The notes below the pieces were generated by a model, which made no database searches, was not told where the DNA came from, and was given only the letters and a program-made list of their open reading frames with translations. Both the position numbers and the translations under genes were made by a program. Shown here one piece after another: positions 52,206-61,257 of a DNA stretch of 64,000 nt (position 1 is the stretch's first letter; each line of letters starts with the position of its first letter). Origin of the DNA: Marivita geojedonensis (GTDB lineage Bacteria > Pseudomonadota > Alphaproteobacteria > Rhodobacterales > Rhodobacteraceae); the NCBI RefSeq assembly GCF_002115805.1, contig NZ_JFKC01000004.1, forward strand, positions 1 to 64,000, given 5' to 3'.

Positions 52206-53270
52206 TTACTGGTCGTAATCGACAACGACGCGCTTGGTGATCGGGTAGGACTGACAGGACAGGACGTAGCCCGCCGCGACCTCGTAATCCTCAAGCGCGT
52301 GGTTGGCGACCATATCCACTTCGCCTTCGATCACCTTGCATTTGCAGGTCGAACACACCCCGGCGCGGCAGGCATGGGGCGCATCCAGCGCGTTGTCCAG
52401 CGCGGCTTCGAGGATCGTCATGTCGCGGCCCATTTCAAAACTGCGGGTCATGCCGTCGAGTGTGATGCTGGCTGCAATCGCGTCCGTGGCCGCCCCATCG
52501 GCAGCTTTGGTGCGCCGTTCCAGCCGCCCGGTCTGGGCGCTGGCGAAAAGCTCGAACTTGATCTGGTCCTTGCTCAGCCCGTGATCCTTGAGCGCCTGCG
52601 CGATGGCTTTCATCATCGGCTCCGGCCCGCAGATGAATGCGGTGTCGACGTTTTTGATGTCGATCCAATGCTCGAACAGTGCGGCGCATTTTTCGCCATC
52701 GACACGGCCCTGGAAGAGGTCGATGTCCTGCGCGTCGGTTTCCAGAATGTGGATGATGGTGAAGCGCCCCATATAGAGGTTCTTGAGGTCTTCCAGCTCT
52801 TCCCGGAACATGATCGTGCTGACGCTGCGGTTGGCATAGACCAGCGTGACCTGCGATTTCGGTTCCGCCGTCAGCACGGTTTTCAGGATCGACAGAACGG
52901 GGGTGATCCCCGACCCGCCCGCAAAGGCAAGGTAGGTCTTGGCCTTGTCCGGCTCGATGGGCGTGTTGAATTTTCCCATCGGCTCCATCGCGTCGATGGT
53001 CATGCCCGGTTGCAGGTCATTGTTGGCCCATTGCGAGAACGCGCCGTCCGACACTTTCTTGATCCCCACGCGCAGCACGCCTTCTTCCGCGCCCGAGCAG
53101 ATCGAATAGGAGCGGCGAAGTTCGGTGCCGTCGAAATCGCGTTTGAAGGTCAGGTATTGGCCTTGGGTGAAGGTGAAATCCCCTCCGTCGCGGGCCTCAA
53201 GCGTGATAGCCACGGCATCGCGGGTGGTCTTTTCGACAGCGGTGACGGTCAGGGGATAAAAACGCGCCAT
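52206..53270 (-). CDS. paaE: Phenylacetyl-CoA epoxidase reductase subunit PaaE
   Basis: A 354-residue reductase. A ferredoxin-NADP reductase module has the FAD motif RRSYSIC and NADPH region FAGGSGITPVLS, and a C-terminal plant-type [2Fe-2S] domain has CRAGVCSTCKCKV and a final Cys in LSCQSYP. It passes electrons from NADPH to the di-iron centre of PaaA. It is the last gene of paaABCDE. Confidence 0.96.
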   Translation of the reverse strand: MARFYPLTVTAVEKTTRDAVAITLEARDGGDFTFTQGQYLTFKRDFDGTELRRSYSICSGAEEGVLRVGIKKVSDGAFSQWANNDLQPGMTIDAMEPMGKFNTPIEPDKAKTYLAFAGGSGITPVLSILKTVLTAEPKSQVTLVYANRSVSTIMFREELEDLKNLYMGRFTIIHILETDAQDIDLFQGRVDGEKCAALFEHWIDIKNVDTAFICGPEPMMKAIAQALKDHGLSKDQIKFELFASAQTGRLERRTKAADGAATDAIAASITLDGMTRSFEMGRDMTILEAALDNALDAPHACRAGVCSTCKCKVIEGEVDMVANHALEDYEVAAGYVLSCQSYPITKRVVVDYDQ

Positions 53271-53285
53271 ATCAGGGCCTTACGG

Positions 53286-53744
53286 TCAGATGCATTTGAA
53301 ATAGTCGAACGGCTCAAGGCAGTCGTCACACCGCCAATGCGCCTTGCACGGGGTGGAGCCGAACTGGCTTATCCGGGTGAGTTGCGTGCCGCCGCAGCGC
53401 GGGCAGGCGTCGGGGCCACCGGCGGGCGAGGGGGGCGCGATGCCGTATTCGGTCAGCTTGGCGCGGCCCTTGTCGGACAGCCAGTCGGTTGTCCAGGGCG
53501 GCGCAATCTGGGTCTTGATCCGGACGTTTGTGATGCCTCGGTCGTGCAGGGCGGTTTCGATGTCCATCGCAATCACCGATGTGGCGGGGCAGCCCGAATA
53601 GGTCGGGGTCACAGCCACTTCGAGCGTATCGCCCTGCCATGCCACGTCCCGGACGATGCCGAGATCGACAACCGAGATCACCGGGATCTCGGGGTCCGGC
53701 ACCTGATCCAGCCAGTTCCAGATGGTGGACAGGTCGGGTGTCAT
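53286..53744 (-). CDS. paaD: Phenylacetyl-CoA epoxidase assembly protein PaaD
   Basis: A 152-residue protein with an N-terminal MIP18/DUF59 domain (about 8-90, DPEIPVISVVDLGIVR and YSGCPAT) and a C-terminal zinc-ribbon-like region with CPRCGG and HWRCDDC. PaaD is needed for maturation of the multicomponent epoxidase. It starts one base after the paaC stop. Confidence 0.94.
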   Translation of the reverse strand: MTPDLSTIWNWLDQVPDPEIPVISVVDLGIVRDVAWQGDTLEVAVTPTYSGCPATSVIAMDIETALHDRGITNVRIKTQIAPPWTTDWLSDKGRAKLTEYGIAPPSPAGGPDACPRCGGTQLTRISQFGSTPCKAHWRCDDCLEPFDYFKCI

Positions 53745-53745
53745 C

Positions 53746-54507
53746 TTACCAGGCGGCGCCAGGATAGGCGCGCTGGAGCCACTGCATCTGGGTCAGCATG
53801 TGGCCCAGATGTTCGGAATGGCGGAACCCGGTCTTGCCGCCCGATTGGGCATAGGTGCTGTCGGGTTTGGTCAGCGTCGCCTCAGTGAGAATGGCGTCGA
53901 TCCGTGTGTCGAAGCGGGCGCGCAGGGCCTTCAGATCGGGCGCGATCCCGGCGGCAAGCATGGCGTCGTCAACGGCGTCGGGTGTGAACATCTCACCGAC
54001 ATAGGGCCAGAGCAGATCAAGCGCGGCCTGCATCCGGCGGTGGCTTTCCTCGGTCCCGTCGCCAAGGCCGATCACGGTCTCGGACGAGCGGTCGAGGTGG
54101 TAGGTCACCTCTTTCAGCGCCTTTGCGGCAATTGCCGCGATGCGGTCGTCGGAGGCGCGAGTCAGGTCGGTCAGAAGTTCGAGGTGGAACGCGTCAAACA
54201 GGCACTGCCGCATCAGGGTCTGGCCGAAATCGCCGTTGGGCTGTTCCACCAGCAACAGGTTGCGGAAATCCCAGACGTCGCGGTGCATCGCCAGATCATC
54301 GGCGGAGCGCCCGGAGCCTTCAACCTCTCCGGCGAGGCCCAGCCACATCTGCGTCTGGCCGATCAGGTCCAGCGCGGTGTTGGCGAGCGCGATGTCCTCT
54401 TCCAGCACCGGCGCGTGACCGCACCATTCGCTGACCCGGTGACCGAGCACCAGCGTGTTGTCCCCCAGACGCAGGAGGTATTCGAACAGGGCGGTTTGGT
54501 CGGTCAT
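53746..54507 (-). CDS. paaC: Phenylacetyl-CoA epoxidase structural subunit PaaC
   Basis: A 253-residue helical ferritin-like protein that forms the stable PaaAC subcomplex. The LGDNTLVLGHRVSEWCGHAPVLEED start, DLIGQ and the C-terminal GFRHSEHLGHMLTQMQWLQR are typical. It lacks a functional di-iron site. ATG 54507 shares a base with the paaB stop (TGATG); a GTG three bases upstream is less likely. Confidence 0.95.
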   Translation of the reverse strand: MTDQTALFEYLLRLGDNTLVLGHRVSEWCGHAPVLEEDIALANTALDLIGQTQMWLGLAGEVEGSGRSADDLAMHRDVWDFRNLLLVEQPNGDFGQTLMRQCLFDAFHLELLTDLTRASDDRIAAIAAKALKEVTYHLDRSSETVIGLGDGTEESHRRMQAALDLLWPYVGEMFTPDAVDDAMLAAGIAPDLKALRARFDTRIDAILTEATLTKPDSTYAQSGGKTGFRHSEHLGHMLTQMQWLQRAYPGAAW

Positions 54508-54791
54508 CACATGTGACCCGCTTCATCGGGAATGTCGAAGAAAGTCGGGTGGCGGTAAACCTTGCTTTCCGACGGCTCGTAAAGCGGGCCTTTGTCCGAA
54601 GGCGATGAGGCGGTGATGTGCTGTGCCTCGACCACCCAGATGCTGACGCCTTCGTTGCGGCGGGTGTAGACGTCGCGCGCGTTCTTGATCGCCATTTCGG
54701 CGTCCGGCGCGTGCAGACTGCCAACATGGCGGTGGTTCAGCCCGTGCTGACCGCGGATGAAAACCTCCCAAAGGGGCCATTCCTGAGACAT
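54507..54791 (-). CDS. paaB: Phenylacetyl-CoA epoxidase subunit PaaB
   Basis: A 94-residue small subunit with the PaaB signature: WPLWEVFIRGQHGLNHRHVGSLHAPDAEMA near the N-terminus and YRHPTFFDIP near the end. It bridges PaaAC subcomplexes. It lies 12 nt after paaA and overlaps the paaC start. Confidence 0.96.
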   Translation of the reverse strand: MSQEWPLWEVFIRGQHGLNHRHVGSLHAPDAEMAIKNARDVYTRRNEGVSIWVVEAQHITASSPSDKGPLYEPSESKVYRHPTFFDIPDEAGHM

Positions 54792-54803
54792 CTGCCGCTC
54801 CTC

Positions 54804-55781
54804 CTATTCCGCTGCCAGCTTGGCCGCGCGTTTCTTCGCGGCATGGGCCATGAGCCCTTCGCGTACCCAAGCGCCGTCGTCCCACGCCTTGTTGCGCGCG
54901 GCGAGGCGTTCGGTGTTGCAGGGGCCGTTGCCTTGGATCACGTCGAAGAATTCGGACCAATCCGGTTCGGCAAAATCGTAGCCGCCTTTGTCTTCGTTCC
55001 AGCGCAGGGTTTCATCCGGCACGGTCAGGCCAAGGAACTCGGCCTGCGGCACGGTCTGATCGACGAACTTCTGACGCAGGTCGTCATTGGTGTTCATCTT
55101 GATCTTCCACTTCATCGACTGCGCGGAATGCACAGAGTCCTTGTCGGACGGGCCGAACATCATCAGCGACGGGTACCAGAAGCGGTTGAGCGCATCCTGC
55201 GCCATCTTCTTTTGCACGGGTGTGCCTTGGGCCATCTTCATCATGATGCTGTAGCCCTGCCGCTGATGGAACGACTCTTCCTTGCAGATGCGGATCATCG
55301 CGCGGGAATACGGGCCATAGGAGGTCCGCTGGAGCGGCACCTGGTTCATGATCGCCGCGCCATCGACAAGCCAACCCACCGCGCCCATGTCGGCCCAGGT
55401 GAGCGTCGGGTAATTGAAGATCGACGAGTATTTCATCCGGCCATCGAGCAGCATCTCGGTCAGTTCGTCCCGGCTGACCCCCAGCGTCTCAGCCGCGCAG
55501 TAGAGGTAGAGGCCATGGCCAGCCTCATCCTGCACCTTGGCAAGGAGGATCGCCTTGCGTTCGAGCGTCGGCGCACGCGTGATCCAGTTGCCCTCCGGCA
55601 ATTGGCCGACGATTTCGGAATGGGCATGCTGGCCGATCTGGCGGATCAGCGTCTTGCGATAGCCTTCCGGCATCCAGTCCTTGGGTTCGATCTTTTCTCC
55701 GGCATCGATACGGGCCTGAAAAGCGGCCAGTTTTTCCGGATCCTCCGCTGTCGCTTCGGACTGAACCATCTGCGCGTACAT
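54804..55781 (-). CDS. paaA: Phenylacetyl-CoA epoxidase catalytic subunit PaaA
   Basis: A 325-residue ferritin-like di-iron oxygenase subunit. The metal-binding helices are present: [15 protein letters not shown] with EAGH, and [11 protein letters not shown] with ExxH. It epoxidises phenylacetyl-CoA. ATG 55781 was selected for the ribosome binding site GAAGG 8 nt upstream and the family start MYAQMVQSE. It is the first gene of the paaABCDE operon. Confidence 0.96.
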   Translation of the reverse strand: MYAQMVQSEATAEDPEKLAAFQARIDAGEKIEPKDWMPEGYRKTLIRQIGQHAHSEIVGQLPEGNWITRAPTLERKAILLAKVQDEAGHGLYLYCAAETLGVSRDELTEMLLDGRMKYSSIFNYPTLTWADMGAVGWLVDGAAIMNQVPLQRTSYGPYSRAMIRICKEESFHQRQGYSIMMKMAQGTPVQKKMAQDALNRFWYPSLMMFGPSDKDSVHSAQSMKWKIKMNTNDDLRQKFVDQTVPQAEFLGLTVPDETLRWNEDKGGYDFAEPDWSEFFDVIQGNGPCNTERLAARNKAWDDGAWVREGLMAHAAKKRAAKLAAE

Positions 55782-55877
55782 GATGCCAACCTTCGTTGAA
55801 TGGAATGCGGTGACGTGGGTGCCCGCGGGCATTTGGCGCGGAAATTATCTCAGTTGGGCGAGTCGGGCAAGAATTTC

Positions 55878-55916
55878 GTTACAAAAAATGCATCGACCAC
55901 TCATCATGGTAACATG
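55878..55916. promoter_or_regulatory. Dyad sequences upstream of paaA
   Basis: About 100-140 nt before paaA there is an inverted repeat GTTAC...GTAAC with 26 nt between arms, and the second arm is part of CATGGTAACATG with palindromic CATG ends. These are candidate sites for PaaX or another repressor of the paa operon. Support is symmetry and location only. Confidence 0.3.
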
Positions 55917-55948
55917 TTTGTGGATCGTGCCAGAAACTGAGGTCATCG

Positions 55949-56887
55949 TCAGGCAGAGACAACGGCTTCGATGTCGTTTTGCATCTGATCGACTGCCGCA
56001 TGCAGCCTCGTAATGAAGGCCCGGCTTGCCATTGATTGGGTCGCGTAGCCGGGAGTCAGGATGGAAACTCCATTCGAAATCCGGGGTGTGAAACGCCGGA
56101 TGGATAACCGGGCGTTTTCAGGGGCCTGAAGCAGGTGGCTGTAGGCGGTGATCATGTCGCAGACCATCACGCAGGCCCCTGCGGCCACGAATTGCAGTCC
56201 TGGAAGGAACGTGCGCAGTTCCAGACGTTTGTGGAATGTGCAGCCTGCGTCCTGAAACGCGGCCTCTGTCTGCACCGCCGTGCGGTGTTCGTCAAAGAGC
56301 ACTGCCATTGGACGACCGTCCAGATCCTGCGGTGTAACCACCCTTGCCTTGGCCAAAGGATCGTCCGGAGGCAGGATGCAGACGCACTCCAGATCGTAGT
56401 CCGTCTGGCGGATCGAGGCACGGGGTTCAGGTGTCTCTGAAAACCCGACGTCGAACTGCTGTGAGGCAATGAGGTCTTCGATCACGTCCGAAGACCGCAT
56501 GATCAGGGACACTTCCAGATCGTCCTTACCATCGAGGAAACCTGTCAGCAGTCGGGGCAGAAAAACACTTGATGCTGCCGGGTGACACGCGACCTTGAGC
56601 TTGCCGGATTGAAGGCTGCTGATGCGTTCGAGGGTGCGCTCCGTGCGGTCGACGCGCTCGAGGATGTCTTCACACTCCTCAAGAAAGAAATGCGCCTCGG
56701 GGGTGGGGGTCAGCTTGCCCTGTTTCCGGACGAAGAGGGCGAAACCAAGCTGGTCTTCCAGGGTCTGCACCATGGTCGAGACAGCGGGTTGGGTCCGGCC
56801 CACGGTTCGTGCGGCCTGACTGATCGAGCCTGAACGCATCACTTCTCGGAAGGTCGACAATTGGCGCAGGGAAAGGTGCATTTGCAT
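55949..56887 (-). CDS. LysR-family transcriptional regulator (OccR/NocR-like)
   Basis: A 312-residue LysR regulator with the winged helix at about 5-65 (SGSISQAARTVGRTQPAVSTMV) and the effector domain after residue 95. It reads away from the TRAP/dehydrogenase operon across a 106-nt gap, so it probably regulates that operon. The overall pattern is like opine regulators (OccR/NocR), which fits the three-part dehydrogenase downstream. It begins ATG 56887; an ATG two codons later is possible. Confidence 0.92.
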   Translation of the reverse strand: MQMHLSLRQLSTFREVMRSGSISQAARTVGRTQPAVSTMVQTLEDQLGFALFVRKQGKLTPTPEAHFFLEECEDILERVDRTERTLERISSLQSGKLKVACHPAASSVFLPRLLTGFLDGKDDLEVSLIMRSSDVIEDLIASQQFDVGFSETPEPRASIRQTDYDLECVCILPPDDPLAKARVVTPQDLDGRPMAVLFDEHRTAVQTEAAFQDAGCTFHKRLELRTFLPGLQFVAAGACVMVCDMITAYSHLLQAPENARLSIRRFTPRISNGVSILTPGYATQSMASRAFITRLHAAVDQMQNDIEAVVSA

Positions 56888-56993
56888 ATAAATCCAATTA
56901 ATGGAGTCAGAGATATTATGAAATTGATTTTATGCTCTTTGTCCAGTGTGATTGTCCCAACGCCCACGGAACAATCGGTGGGGTGGGGGACAG
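56888..56993. promoter_or_regulatory. AT-rich divergent promoter region of LysR and TRAP operon
   Basis: The gap is very AT-rich near the LysR start, with ATAAATCCAATTAAT and TATTATGAAATTGATTT, in contrast with the GC-rich genes on either side. LysR operators are usually found in such gaps. GGTGGGGGACAG serves as ribosome binding site for the TRAP small permease. Confidence 0.45.
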
Positions 56994-57464
56994 ATGGACA
57001 ATTTTGCGAAATATCTGCTGACAGCGCTGATCTGCATCGTGGCGCTGGGCCAGTTCGTTCAGGTCATCACGCGCTATGTGTTGCAGGTGCCCGTCATGGG
57101 GTTGGAAGAGACAATGCTCTATCCGACGCTTTGGCTCTACATTCTGGGCTCGGTTAACGCCTCTCGCGAGAACACCCATATCCGGGCCAATGTTCTGGAG
57201 ATCTTTATCAAGACCGACCGGGGCCACACGATCCTTGCCATCATCGGTGAAGTGATCAGCCTGATCGTCGGCCTTTGGCTCCTGTCCTGGGCATGGGATT
57301 ACACGCGGTACGCGTGGCGTGTCTGGCGGGAAAGCCCGACGCTCTACATCCCGACCTTCTATTCCGACATCGCATTGGTGACCGGGTTGGGACTGATGAT
57401 GGTCTACACCGCGTGGCACCTGTGGCGTCACATTCGCAGCCTGCGCACAGGAGACCCGGCATGA
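56994..57464 (+). CDS. dctQ: TRAP transporter small permease DctQ
   Basis: A 156-residue membrane protein with four predicted helices and the family patterns VLQVPVMGLEETMLYPTLW and SRENTHIRANVL. ATG 56994 is preceded by GGGGGACAG; the longer frame at 56952 is unlikely. Its stop overlaps the dctM ATG as ATGA. In this operon the order is Q-M-P, with the binding protein last. Confidence 0.94.
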   Translation: MDNFAKYLLTALICIVALGQFVQVITRYVLQVPVMGLEETMLYPTLWLYILGSVNASRENTHIRANVLEIFIKTDRGHTILAIIGEVISLIVGLWLLSWAWDYTRYAWRVWRESPTLYIPTFYSDIALVTGLGLMMVYTAWHLWRHIRSLRTGDPA

Positions 57465-58771
57465 TCGAGATCGCGCTTATTGCCATCGCCGTTCTGGTGA
57501 TCACGCTGACCCTTGGGGTGCCTTTGCCCTACTGTTTCGGTGCGGCGCTGATGATCATGTATTTCATCGGTGACGTGACGATGAAGGGCATGATGCTCTG
57601 GGGGTTCCAGCAGCTTGGAAACCCGGTGCTGCTGGCCATTCCACTGTTCGTATTGGCCGGAACGATCATGTCCGAAAGCGGTATCGCGGCCTCTCTGCTG
57701 CGCTTCGTCAATGCCTTCATCGGCCATGTGCGTGGTGGGTTGGGTGTGGTTGCCGCAGTCTCGTGCGCGGTGATCGGGGCGATTTCCGGCTCGGGCCTGA
57801 CCGGCATCGCGGCTATCGGACCTCTGCTGATCCCCGAGATGGAAAAGCGTGGTTATCCCCGTGAATACGCCACCGCGCTGATCGCGAACTCGTCTATTCT
57901 CGGCCTGCTGATCCCGCCCTCGGTGACGATGATCGTTTATGGCTGGGTTACGGATACATCGATCCTCGCCTGTTTCCTTGCGACGCTTGGGCCGGGGCTG
58001 CTGATCATGGTGGCGTTCTCGGTGATCAACCTCGTGATGGCGCGGAAATTCAATCTGCACCTTGATGACAAGCCGACCTTTTCGGAACTGAGCGGAGAGG
58101 TGGCGCGCCGTGGCTTCCATGCCTTCCCGGCGCTGCTGATGCCGGTGATCATCCTGGGCGGCATCTATGGGGGCGTGATGACCCCGACCGAGGCGGCGGC
58201 TGTTGCGGTGATCTATGCGGTTCCGGTTGGCTTCCTGATCTACAAGGGCCTCAAGTGGGAGAACTTCCTGTCGGCCGGGCGCGAAGCTGCTACCGCCGTT
58301 GGCGCGATCATGATGATGATCCTGTTCTCCATGATCCTGAGCCAGATGTTCGTCTACGAAAGCATTCCGCAGCAATTGGTGCAGGGCATCTTCTCGATCA
58401 CCGAGAACAAGGTCCTGCTGCTGATCCTCATCAACATCCTGCTGTTTCTGGTGGGCATGGTGGTGAACGACGTGACCGCGATCATCCTGATTGCGCCGCT
58501 GCTTCTGCCGCTGATGCAGGCGATCGGGGTCAGCCCGGTGCAGTTCGCCGCAATCATGGGTGTGAACACCGCGATGGGCGGGGTCACGCCGCCCTATGCG
58601 TCGATCCTCTATCTGGGCGCGCGCATCGGCAAGGTGAAGGTCACCAAGGTGATCCCGCCGGCCATGAAACTCATCCTGTTCGGCTATGTGCCGGTGGTCT
58701 TCCTGACCTCGCTCTGGCCCGACCTGTCGCTCTTTCTGCCGCGCTTCTTCGGCTACGACGTCGCGCCCTGA
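57461..58771 (+). CDS. dctM: TRAP transporter large permease DctM
   Basis: A 436-residue permease with about 12 helices. The VAAVSCAVIGAISGSGLTG and LIANSSILGLLIPPSVTMIVYG blocks and the C-terminal GVTPPYASILYLG mirror are typical for DctM. It is translationally coupled to DctQ. The binding protein gene follows 39 nt downstream, and three dehydrogenase subunits after that, so the imported ligand is probably the dehydrogenase substrate. Confidence 0.96.
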   Translation: MIEIALIAIAVLVITLTLGVPLPYCFGAALMIMYFIGDVTMKGMMLWGFQQLGNPVLLAIPLFVLAGTIMSESGIAASLLRFVNAFIGHVRGGLGVVAAVSCAVIGAISGSGLTGIAAIGPLLIPEMEKRGYPREYATALIANSSILGLLIPPSVTMIVYGWVTDTSILACFLATLGPGLLIMVAFSVINLVMARKFNLHLDDKPTFSELSGEVARRGFHAFPALLMPVIILGGIYGGVMTPTEAAAVAVIYAVPVGFLIYKGLKWENFLSAGREAATAVGAIMMMILFSMILSQMFVYESIPQQLVQGIFSITENKVLLLILINILLFLVGMVVNDVTAIILIAPLLLPLMQAIGVSPVQFAAIMGVNTAMGGVTPPYASILYLGARIGKVKVTKVIPPAMKLILFGYVPVVFLTSLWPDLSLFLPRFFGYDVAP

Positions 58772-58810
58772 CTTTCCTGAACTCTGCAATCCAATCTGGA
58801 GGAACTCACA

Positions 58811-59809
58811 ATGAAACATGCAATGCTGACCACTGCCGCCGCCGCGCTGATGGTTCTGGGCTCTTACGCCGAGGCCCAAGACCTCAAGATGAGCCATGTC
58901 CGCCCGCAGGACGCCACCATTGACGTGGAGCTGCGCGCCTTCTCGAAAGCAGTGGCAGACGCCACCGGCGGTGACGTGAACGTGGAAATCTTCCCGGCGT
59001 CGGCGCTGGGCGACTACACCACCGTGCAGGAACGCATCAGCGTGGGGGCCATCGACATGGCGACCCAGCCTGCCGCGACGGCAGCGGACCGCCGGATGCA
59101 GATTTCGTCCTTCCCGTATCTTGCCGGGAACTGGGATCAGGCCCGCGCAGTCTATGGTCCGGGCGGCGTTGTCCGCGAGGTGATGGCAGGGCTGTATTCC
59201 GAGCAGGACATCACCATGCTCGCCGCCTATCCGGTCTATTTCGGGGGTATTTCGCTGAACGTGGAAAACCCGAATGCCGGCTCGGTCGAACCGAACGGGA
59301 TCAAGGTGCGCGTGCCGGGGATCAAGAGCTTCCAGCTGACCGGTGAAGCACTGGGCTATATCCCGTCGCCGATCCCGTTCTCCGAAGCTTTCACTGCCGT
59401 TCAGACCGGTGTTGTGGACGGCGTGATCGGGTCGGGCGCAGAAGGCTACTACGCCTCGTTCCGCGATGTGACCAAGACCTACATCCCTGCCAATACCCAC
59501 TTTGAAGTCTGGTACATGATCATTTCGAACGAAAGCCTTGCGAGCCTTTCGGACGAAGATCAGGCCGCCCTCAAAGAGCAGGCGGCGGCCTTTGAGGCAA
59601 CTCGTTGGGAAGTGGCGGAAGCCGACCAGGCGCGCAACGAGCAGCGTCTTGTTGATGAGCTGGGCGCGACCGTGGTTGCGCTGAGCGATGACGAACTGGC
59701 GGCGATGGCTGCAAAGACCCGTGCCGATGTCTGGCCCGCGGTTCTTGAAGATGTGGGTGCTGACTGGGGTCAGTCCATTCTCGACAAGGTTGCCGCAGCG
59801 GGCAACTGA
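58811..59809 (+). CDS. dctP: TRAP substrate-binding protein DctP
   Basis: A 332-residue periplasmic binding protein. Residues 1-22 form a signal peptide ending YAEA before QDLKMS. The conserved arginine block GIKVRVPG (about 158-165) binds the ligand carboxylate, and ALGDYTTVQERISVGAIDM is typical. GGAGGAACTCACA precedes ATG 58811. The likely ligand is an amino, imino or opine-type acid. Confidence 0.95.
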   Translation: MKHAMLTTAAAALMVLGSYAEAQDLKMSHVRPQDATIDVELRAFSKAVADATGGDVNVEIFPASALGDYTTVQERISVGAIDMATQPAATAADRRMQISSFPYLAGNWDQARAVYGPGGVVREVMAGLYSEQDITMLAAYPVYFGGISLNVENPNAGSVEPNGIKVRVPGIKSFQLTGEALGYIPSPIPFSEAFTAVQTGVVDGVIGSGAEGYYASFRDVTKTYIPANTHFEVWYMIISNESLASLSDEDQAALKEQAAAFEATRWEVAEADQARNEQRLVDELGATVVALSDDELAAMAAKTRADVWPAVLEDVGADWGQSILDKVAAAGN

Positions 59810-59873
59810 GTCAATTATGGGCGGGGCGGCTTTGCCGTTCCCGCCCGACATACTCATCACTTGGGACGAACAC

Positions 59874-60974
59874 ATGGAAACCGACTATGCCATCATCGGA
59901 GGCGGGGTTGTTGGCCTTTCGGTCGCGTGGGGATTGCTCCGGCGCGGTCGCAAGGTCACCGTAATCGATGGCGACGACGGATCCTTTCGGGCGAGCCGCG
60001 GGAATTTCGGGTTGGTCTGGGTTCAGTCCAAGGGCATGAACCAACCACGCTATGCCAGTTGGTCGCAGGAGTCCGCCGCAATCTGGGCGGAGTTCGCCAG
60101 TGAACTGCGAGACAACACAGGCAAGACTGTCCCGCTGGAACAGAAGGGCGGCTACGACTTTCATTTCTCGGAGGAAAGCCTCGACAGGACAGTCGCGCAG
60201 TACGAAGTCCTGAAAGAGAAGCTCGGTGGGAACTATCCCTACGAGGTTTTGGGGCACAATGCGCTTCGCAAGGAAGAACCGCATATCGGCCCAAAGGTTG
60301 TCGGCGCGATTCTGCATCACCAAGACGGACACGCGAATCCGCTGAAACTGTTGATGGCCCTTGCCGCAGACGTGCGCCGCCTTGGCGGACGGGTTCTGAA
60401 CGGCAAGACGGTCACCCAGGTGGACAAGAACGATGCGTTCCGTTTGGCTTGTTCGGACGGCACCTTGATTTCGTCTGAGAAACTGATCCTGTCGGCCGGG
60501 CTTGGGGCTGCCAAGCTGGGGCCGATGTTGGGGTTCAAAGCGCCGATCCGTCCGCAGCGCGGGCAGGTGCTGATTACGGAAAAGCTGCCCAAGATGATCA
60601 ACCGGCCGTCGCTCATTGCGCGACAGGTCGACGAGGGTGGGATCCAGATCGGAGCGACCAATGAGGAGGTCGGCTTCAACGATCACGTGACCCAGCCGGG
60701 TCTCTCGGGTCTGGCTGCCGATGCAATCGCGACCTATCCGGCACTGGCTCGGGCGCAACTGGTGCGCAGTTGGGGTGCGCTGCGGGTGCTGTCTCCGGAT
60801 GGCCTGCCGATTTACCAGGAAAGCTCGGACATGCCCGGCGCCTTTCTTGTTACCTGTCACAGTGGCATCACCCTTGCCGCCGCCCACGCACGCCTTCTGC
60901 CGGATTGGCTGGAAGGCACGGAGGCAGCCCCGAATCTGGAGGTCTTCAGTGAAGCCCGTTTCACCGTTTCTTGA
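59874..60974 (+). CDS. FAD-dependent oxidoreductase, DAO family (beta-type subunit)
   Basis: A 366-residue DAO-superfamily flavoprotein. The N-terminal YAIIGGGVVGLSVAWGL Rossmann motif binds FAD. The C-terminal part has VRSWGALRVLSPDGLP and GAFLVTCHSGITLA, conserved in the catalytic subunit of sarcosine, proline, opine and D-hydroxyproline dehydrogenases. ATG 59874 starts the Rossmann fold directly. The [2Fe-2S] subunit gene begins inside its 3' end. With the next two genes it makes a three-subunit dehydrogenase. Confidence 0.9.
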   Translation: METDYAIIGGGVVGLSVAWGLLRRGRKVTVIDGDDGSFRASRGNFGLVWVQSKGMNQPRYASWSQESAAIWAEFASELRDNTGKTVPLEQKGGYDFHFSEESLDRTVAQYEVLKEKLGGNYPYEVLGHNALRKEEPHIGPKVVGAILHHQDGHANPLKLLMALAADVRRLGGRVLNGKTVTQVDKNDAFRLACSDGTLISSEKLILSAGLGAAKLGPMLGFKAPIRPQRGQVLITEKLPKMINRPSLIARQVDEGGIQIGATNEEVGFNDHVTQPGLSGLAADAIATYPALARAQLVRSWGALRVLSPDGLPIYQESSDMPGAFLVTCHSGITLAAAHARLLPDWLEGTEAAPNLEVFSEARFTVS

Positions 60975-61257
60975 GATGGACGAGACACCGCGCGTCGAGG
61001 TGGTTTTCGACGGGGCGCGGCTGAGCCTGCCCGACGGAGCCAACCTCGCTGCGGCGTTGCTGGCAGCGGGAGTGGATGTTTTTCGGAACACGCCGGTTTC
61101 CGGTGCGCCGCGCGCGCCCTTCTGCATGATGGGGGCCTGCTTCGATTGCCTTGTCGAGATTGACGGGGTGGTGCGACAGGCCTGCATGGTCGATGTGTCC
61201 GACGGTCTGGTTGTCGGCAAACCCCATCGGGCGGAGGCACAGCATGCAGACCTATGA
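60949..61257 (+). CDS. (2Fe-2S)-binding subunit of dehydrogenase (HcnA/LhpF/OoxC-like)
   Basis: A 102-residue protein with a ferredoxin-like cluster: Cys59, Cys64, Cys67 and Cys79 in FCMMGACFDCLVEIDG...RQACM. GTG 60949 was chosen because GGAGG lies 6 nt upstream; ATG 60976 is an alternative. The 26-nt overlap with the DAO subunit and a 14-nt overlap with the next gene show tight coupling. It would move electrons between the two flavin subunits. Similar small subunits occur in hydrogen cyanide synthase and D-hydroxyproline dehydrogenase. Confidence 0.88.
   Translation: MKPVSPFLEMDETPRVEVVFDGARLSLPDGANLAAALLAAGVDVFRNTPVSGAPRAPFCMMGACFDCLVEIDGVVRQACMVDVSDGLVVGKPHRAEAQHADL

Noticed and set aside
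57428-59875. 815-codon minus-strand open frame opposite dctM and dctP
   Set aside because: Its His/Arg/Asp-rich low-complexity composition and complete overlap with clear TRAP genes mark it as an antisense shadow of GC-rich coding sequence.
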